In this document: one piece after another, positions 60,201 through 64,000 of the stretch
Position numbering within the stretch: the first letter of the stretch is position 1
Layout: each line of letters opens with the position of its first letter
Assembly (NCBI RefSeq): GCF_029227915.1
Contig: NC_079882.1
Coordinates: 22,389,001-22,453,000 of the forward strand
Reading direction: 5' to 3'
Source: Hydractinia symbiolongicarpus
Taxonomy: Eukaryota > Cnidaria > Hydrozoa > Anthoathecata > Hydractiniidae
DNA length: 64,000 nucleotides
Translations under genes and position numbers: made by a program
The notes under the pieces: generated by a model
Seen by the model: only the letters and a program-made list of their open reading frames with translations
The model's database searches: none
Told to the model about the DNA's origin: nothing

Positions 60201-63200
60201 ATATTTTGCTTAATTCTCCCTAAATTTTAATTTCTTGTGTATTACTAACGCTATGACCACGATTCTTGGTAGACTTGTTGACTATGTAGTAGTTTTACTC
60301 CAGAATAAAAAAATAAATTTATCGACATTATATCAGCAACAAAGTTTCTTATTTTAGACAATTCTTTTGAGAAATGAGAAATATTAATTCTCATGTCATT
60401 AAACTTGGAAAACCTACACAATACAACATTTAAGACGATCCAGGTAAAGAAAATAATGACGTCATTTCGGTGAATTGGCATTTTTGGTAAATCTGGTTTT
60501 AAGCCACATGGTGTGTTATTTTTACTTTAGTTTCTAAACCACATGGGTAGGGTATGGCCAAAGTTATCAATTAAAATTGGTATTATCGTTGTCTACTTCT
60601 TGTTTTGTTACCTGTAGTAAAAAAATGAGTTAACCACAATAACTCAAAGTTTATCAACAACTTCGTCTTTTTTAAAATCTTTTTCAAAATCTCTAAAATT
60701 TCTAAAATCTTTTCCACTGAGTAATTAACAGTATAGCTTGACGTTTTCCAAGTTTTTTTTTAATAGTTTTTCTTTTAAAAAGCTCTTTTGTCATGTAACT
60801 TTGTTGTGTGCATGAAACCATGCAGTGAATTTGGAGGCAAATGTTCAACTTTTGTTAAAAAGAAAAGTCTCACCACATTTTTTGGTGCTATAATAAATCA
60901 TTTTCACTTGAGGCTTTAAGAATAAGCTAGGCGTATTGTTTTCTATTGGTAAGCTTTGACGCACAAATTTGTTGTGTTTGAATAAAAATTGGGGCTTTAA
61001 TTGCAGATTGCAGTTCTGATAAAAGCTTGAAATCCTTAAAAACTCTGCTCTGTAACTAGGTAGTTGAACTAACAAACAACCAATGTCCTTTCTTTCAATA
61101 ATCAATGATACATGGACTTGCCTTAATACTTGCCTTACAAGTTGTCACTACCCACACTAGTGTTACAGAGTAAAATAATAAAAATGTGAAGAAAATCTCA
61201 ATTCTTCTCATTGGCCATGAAAAAAAAAACTACATCCTTTACGCGTTTAGGCAGCAATGCAGATATTGCTTTCTATTTACTATTATTTTTTCTCTTAAAA
61301 CATGTTTCATCACTGTTTATATAGTAGTTTTTAGCACTTAGCAGGCTGTTTCTATATAACGTAGGTGATACAATTACGTAAGAATAGTTTTAAGTGAAGT
61401 GATTACTCCTTGAATCGTAAATATACATGCATATTACTCACAATCACAGACAACAACATCCAGCTTCATTTGAAAAACTTCTCCACGAAAGGTTAGAGGT
61501 AGAACACGCAAATATCTGGCATAAACAGGAAATGGAAGACTAAGATATTCAATAAAGTATTCCTTTTTCTGGAACATCTAAATATAACATAATTTGAAGT
61601 AAAAATAATACACATTAAACCATTTCCTATAATAATATGGTGTGTCAATGTGTTTGTGACAGGCGATTTCGACATGTGTTCATTTTCCTCTAATGTCGCC
61701 ATAAAGCTTCTGTCTCAAATGATAAATTTACAAACTAATAAAGTTAAAATAATTAATTGAAATAATTAATTAATGGAGCTATTACAATACCCTTAAAACT
61801 TTAAGACCAAATAACTTGGAAACAAGGTGGTGACACAGTAATTTTTAACGCGTGGGTAACTAGGGAAAACCTGGGACCAAATTGGTAAGTTTCTCAAACC
61901 GAATCCGTTTTAGAATAAACAGATTGATGAAGTCATTAAAAAACATTTAAACCTCAATATCTCTGCAACCATTCGTCAAAATTACATGATACTATACATT
62001 TTCTTAATCAGCATTTTAAGATCTATATGATGAGGGAAACAGATATACAAATTTCTAAAAAAAATTTTTGTATTTGGCAGATAAACAAATATCTGAATAA
62101 AACGTTTTGTATGCATTGATGAGTCCTTCCAGAAGTCATTAAAATTCAAGTGATAGTTTTCTTTTCATTTTTCTCCTGCCTAAGTAGATTTTTCCACGGG
62201 CCTTATTGACTAGTTTGATATAAAAAAACAAACAGAACAGAACGATGAGGGTGTATGCCTCCCAGGGTGTGATACAATTGGAGAAAATTTTATTGACTAG
62301 TTCGGAGATATATTACTGCTATACATTTTAGGAGGAAAATATGTCACATGGAGAGATACATCTTTCCTATGTAGTGTCCTTACTTTGTCTACAGCTTGTG
62401 ATATAAAGATAGCATCAAATTTATGGCACAGTGGGCAGATATATTGCCTGGCAAGCAAGAATACGTGGGTTCAAGTCCCACAATTTACAACCTTAGCAGC
62501 ATTGGTAAACTAATGTGCAGGTTTTATGCTCATATTGGCTATACTTCTCTGCAATATCATTTTGCCTCTAGATAAATGAAATAAAAAATCAATGACTAAT
62601 TAACATAATAAAAAAATGGACGTACATGTATACTTGAGTCAGCATTAACAACATCTCTCCAATCCACATTGTCTGAGGAATATTTTAAAGTAAATTGATG
62701 AGGTGAACCTGTTTTGTCACCATATGCAACAAGTGTAAACACAAATTGTTCTTCCTGCAGGTCCACTTGTAGATAGTTATCACCAGGATTACAGTCTTTC
62801 CAAAAGTAAGTTTGCGAAGGATGAGCTTTAGAAGCCTGGTAGTTAGTGTTGGAGCATGACACTTTGTCTGAAAATGTTGCTGTATTAACACTGACAACAT
62901 AATCAAATATTTTAGCAGCACATGCTGAAATGAAATATAACAAGCGAAACTGAGTTTAACACATCAAAAAAATAATAATAATCTAATCCTCAAAAAATTC
63001 GCATTTTCAAATGGTTTTTACCCATTTTGCCCACTAATCCACCATCCTACGAAGGTGCATTATTGCAGCTAATTCGTGCAAGTAACTTAAAATAACTTGA
63101 AAACTCCAAAGTCCTTTATTTCGTAACAATAAAAACTCCTGCAAACTTTACCAACAGTAACATTTATAATTTTACATATAAGCTTACGTTGTATTTCTTG

Positions 63201-64000
63201 CAACTAATTGGGTTAAAAGACTTACCATAGTAAATAAAATTATCCAATCTTCCCACCACGCTTCCCAACACTGGAAAATTTAAAACATCTATATTTCCTG
63301 GAATTAATTCAAAAACAATTGCAATTTTTACACTGGAATACCAATTCATGGATTTAACTGCCATTGCCAACAATGATCTTAAATCTAAGATTTCCAAATA
63401 TTCATTAGTGCGTTTTATTCTGACATCTTTCGATAATAACTCTTTTTTGCTTGTGTACTCACAGTTTGTTACAAAAGCTGAATCAGACACAATAAATAAT
63501 CTTGCTCTTCTTTTAATTTCTCCAGTGTTGCCATCCTGTGTATAATATAACTTTAGAGTGACGTCATTTAGCACTTCGACTTTCTTTTGTATTTGAACAT
63601 CAGGAATGTATACACCAATGCTATTGGCAAAGTCAAAATTACTGGTTTTGCAAGTTGTGTCATAAGTAGATGCTACTGTAATATCATAACTTTTCTTGAC
63701 TCCTTTTGATCTTGTATTGGGAACTAAAAAAGGTATTTATTAAATATTTATTACAAAACAGATAGAAAAAGTAAAGCTAATAGCTGACACATAACAAAGC
63801 AAACCTTTTGATGAGAAGGCAACTGAAAATCCAGATGTGCAACTATCAGGATTATTGAAACAATTTTTTTCGCCTTGTAACTTTGTAGTCTGAATTCTCT
63901 GTTCTGTAGAATTTCCAAAGTAAACACCTTCTTCATCTGATGCTAAAGGTTGTCGAGAGGAAAGGTCTTTAAATGTCACTTGGTCCTGAATGGATCCGGA
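57269..64000 (-). CDS. ConA-like / beta-sandwich / F5-8C / propeller modular protein, 5' end outside window
   Basis: Exons 63805-64000 (running off the window), 63226-63723, 62626-62924, 61442-61577, 57844-58218 and 57269-57625, all phase-compatible (1,861 nt). The first ends SCTSGFSVAFSSKG, like a ConA-fold strand. The second is a 166-residue beta-sandwich (DVTLKLYYTQDG, RARLFIVSDS) with the single-exon layout of 46844-47383. The next two form an F5/8 type C (discoidin) domain: YFWKDCNPGDNYLQVDLQEE, FTLKYSSDNVDWRDV, then ARYLRVLPLTFRGEV. The last two are propeller-like (LYVIDANDQFVYRH, WEKLGK, DLWCLSGKDIYLL). No terminal exon is certain, so this may be a separate paralogous gene ending near 57.1 kb or the N-terminal part of the channel gene. 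Confidence 0.72.
58520..58560 (-). repeat. Helitron-like 3' terminus, fragment
   Basis: CTAG at 58520-58523 followed inward by a hairpin-like CTGTGGAAAATCTTCCAGAG, matching the ends at 5336, 5462, 16601 and 62210. On the minus strand a T follows CTAG, as at the other copies. Diverged fragment. Confidence 0.4.
59700..59948 (-). repeat. tRNA-derived SINE, copy 2 (intronic)
   Basis: This is the better preserved partner of 480-750. Minus-strand head TGGCTTTGTGGTGGAGCG (A-box-like) and GGTTCAAACTC (B-box-like) are followed by the shared body. It lies in the intron between the F5/8C and propeller exons. Confidence 0.65.
61625..62213 (+). repeat. Helitron-like non-autonomous repeat, copy B
   Basis: Homologous to 15885-16604 in the same orientation, with GCGTGGGTAACTAGGG near 61850 and the 3' end TTTTTCCACGGG, then CTAG at 62210-62213 followed by T. 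It sits in the intron that splits the F5/8C domain. No coding sequence. Confidence 0.55.
62415..62575 (+). repeat. tRNA-derived SINE or tRNA-like fragment (intronic)
   Basis: TGGCACAGTGGGCAGATAT (A-box-like) and GGGTTCAAGTCCCAC (B-box-like) lie 30 bases apart near 62424 and 62467. The B-box arm pairs well (GTGGG/CCCAC), but no acceptor stem is evident, which argues for a SINE head and against a working tRNA gene. Confidence 0.5.

Larger units (their letters stand above)
58219..61441. other. 3.2 kb intron, repeat-bearing
   Basis: This separates the F5/8C and propeller exons. It contains SINE copy 2 (59700-59948) and an isolated Helitron-like terminus at 58520. No exon with domain content was recognised. 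Hydrophobic open frames in it come from T-rich sequence. Confidence 0.5.

Noticed and set aside
62415-62490. Functional tRNA gene
   Set aside because: A- and B-box-like sequences are present but no acceptor stem or full cloverleaf could be formed.

Overview
The window looks like nuclear DNA of an animal, most likely a cnidarian and perhaps a hydrozoan. It is AT-rich, coding sequence comes in 50-740 bp exons between GT-AG introns, most exons are phase 1-1 extracellular modules (EGF, sushi, HYR, FN3, TSP1, SEA, MAM, LamG, C-type lectin, F5/8C), and introns and spacers carry Penelope, LINE, Helitron-like, SINE and fold-back repeats. The species assignment is inference; no rRNA, tRNA or organelle marker is present.

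Layout. (1) 1-5968, plus strand: 3' part of a secreted or cell-surface EGF/sushi/HYR/ephrin-receptor-like/Ig gene. (2) 6758-13511, minus strand: a complete 17-exon gene (1,098 codons) with a signal peptide, a Cys-rich and EGF-like start, a cadherin-like domain, a basic RSRR site, DUF11-like beta-sandwich repeats and a C-terminal domain of unknown type. (3) 13.5-20.0 kb: intergenic, with three fold-back elements and a Helitron-like repeat. (4) 20048-55699, minus strand: the main gene, reconstructed here as 45 phase-compatible exons (about 4,031 codons). It runs: signal peptide, beta-propeller-like units, ConA-like domain, C-type lectin, MAM, LamG-like, EGF, SEA, nine FN3, four TSP1 plus a Cys-rich module, a second SEA with a G-S-V-I-V cleavage-type motif, three FN3, then a glutamate-receptor-like channel with a Kv-type potassium filter (TMTTLGYGD) and a basic coiled-coil tail. 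(5) 57.1-64 kb, minus strand: 3' part of a related gene (ConA-like, beta-sandwich, F5/8C, propeller). It could instead be the 5' part of gene 4, because no donor or phase excludes that.

The most interesting object is gene 4: a very large adhesion-type ectodomain joined, with compatible splice phases throughout, to a ligand-gated pore carrying a K+ selectivity signature. K+-signature glutamate receptors are known (cyanobacterial GluR0, rotifer AvGluR1), but I know of none with this ectodomain. A 5.7 kb intron that splits its MAM domain holds two retroelements: an inverted head-to-head pair of Penelope copies with hammerhead-ribozyme-like motifs, and a decayed LINE. Another intron is almost entirely a 4-bp-period simple repeat.

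All exon borders come from reading splice signals and phases by eye; no transcript or database was available.
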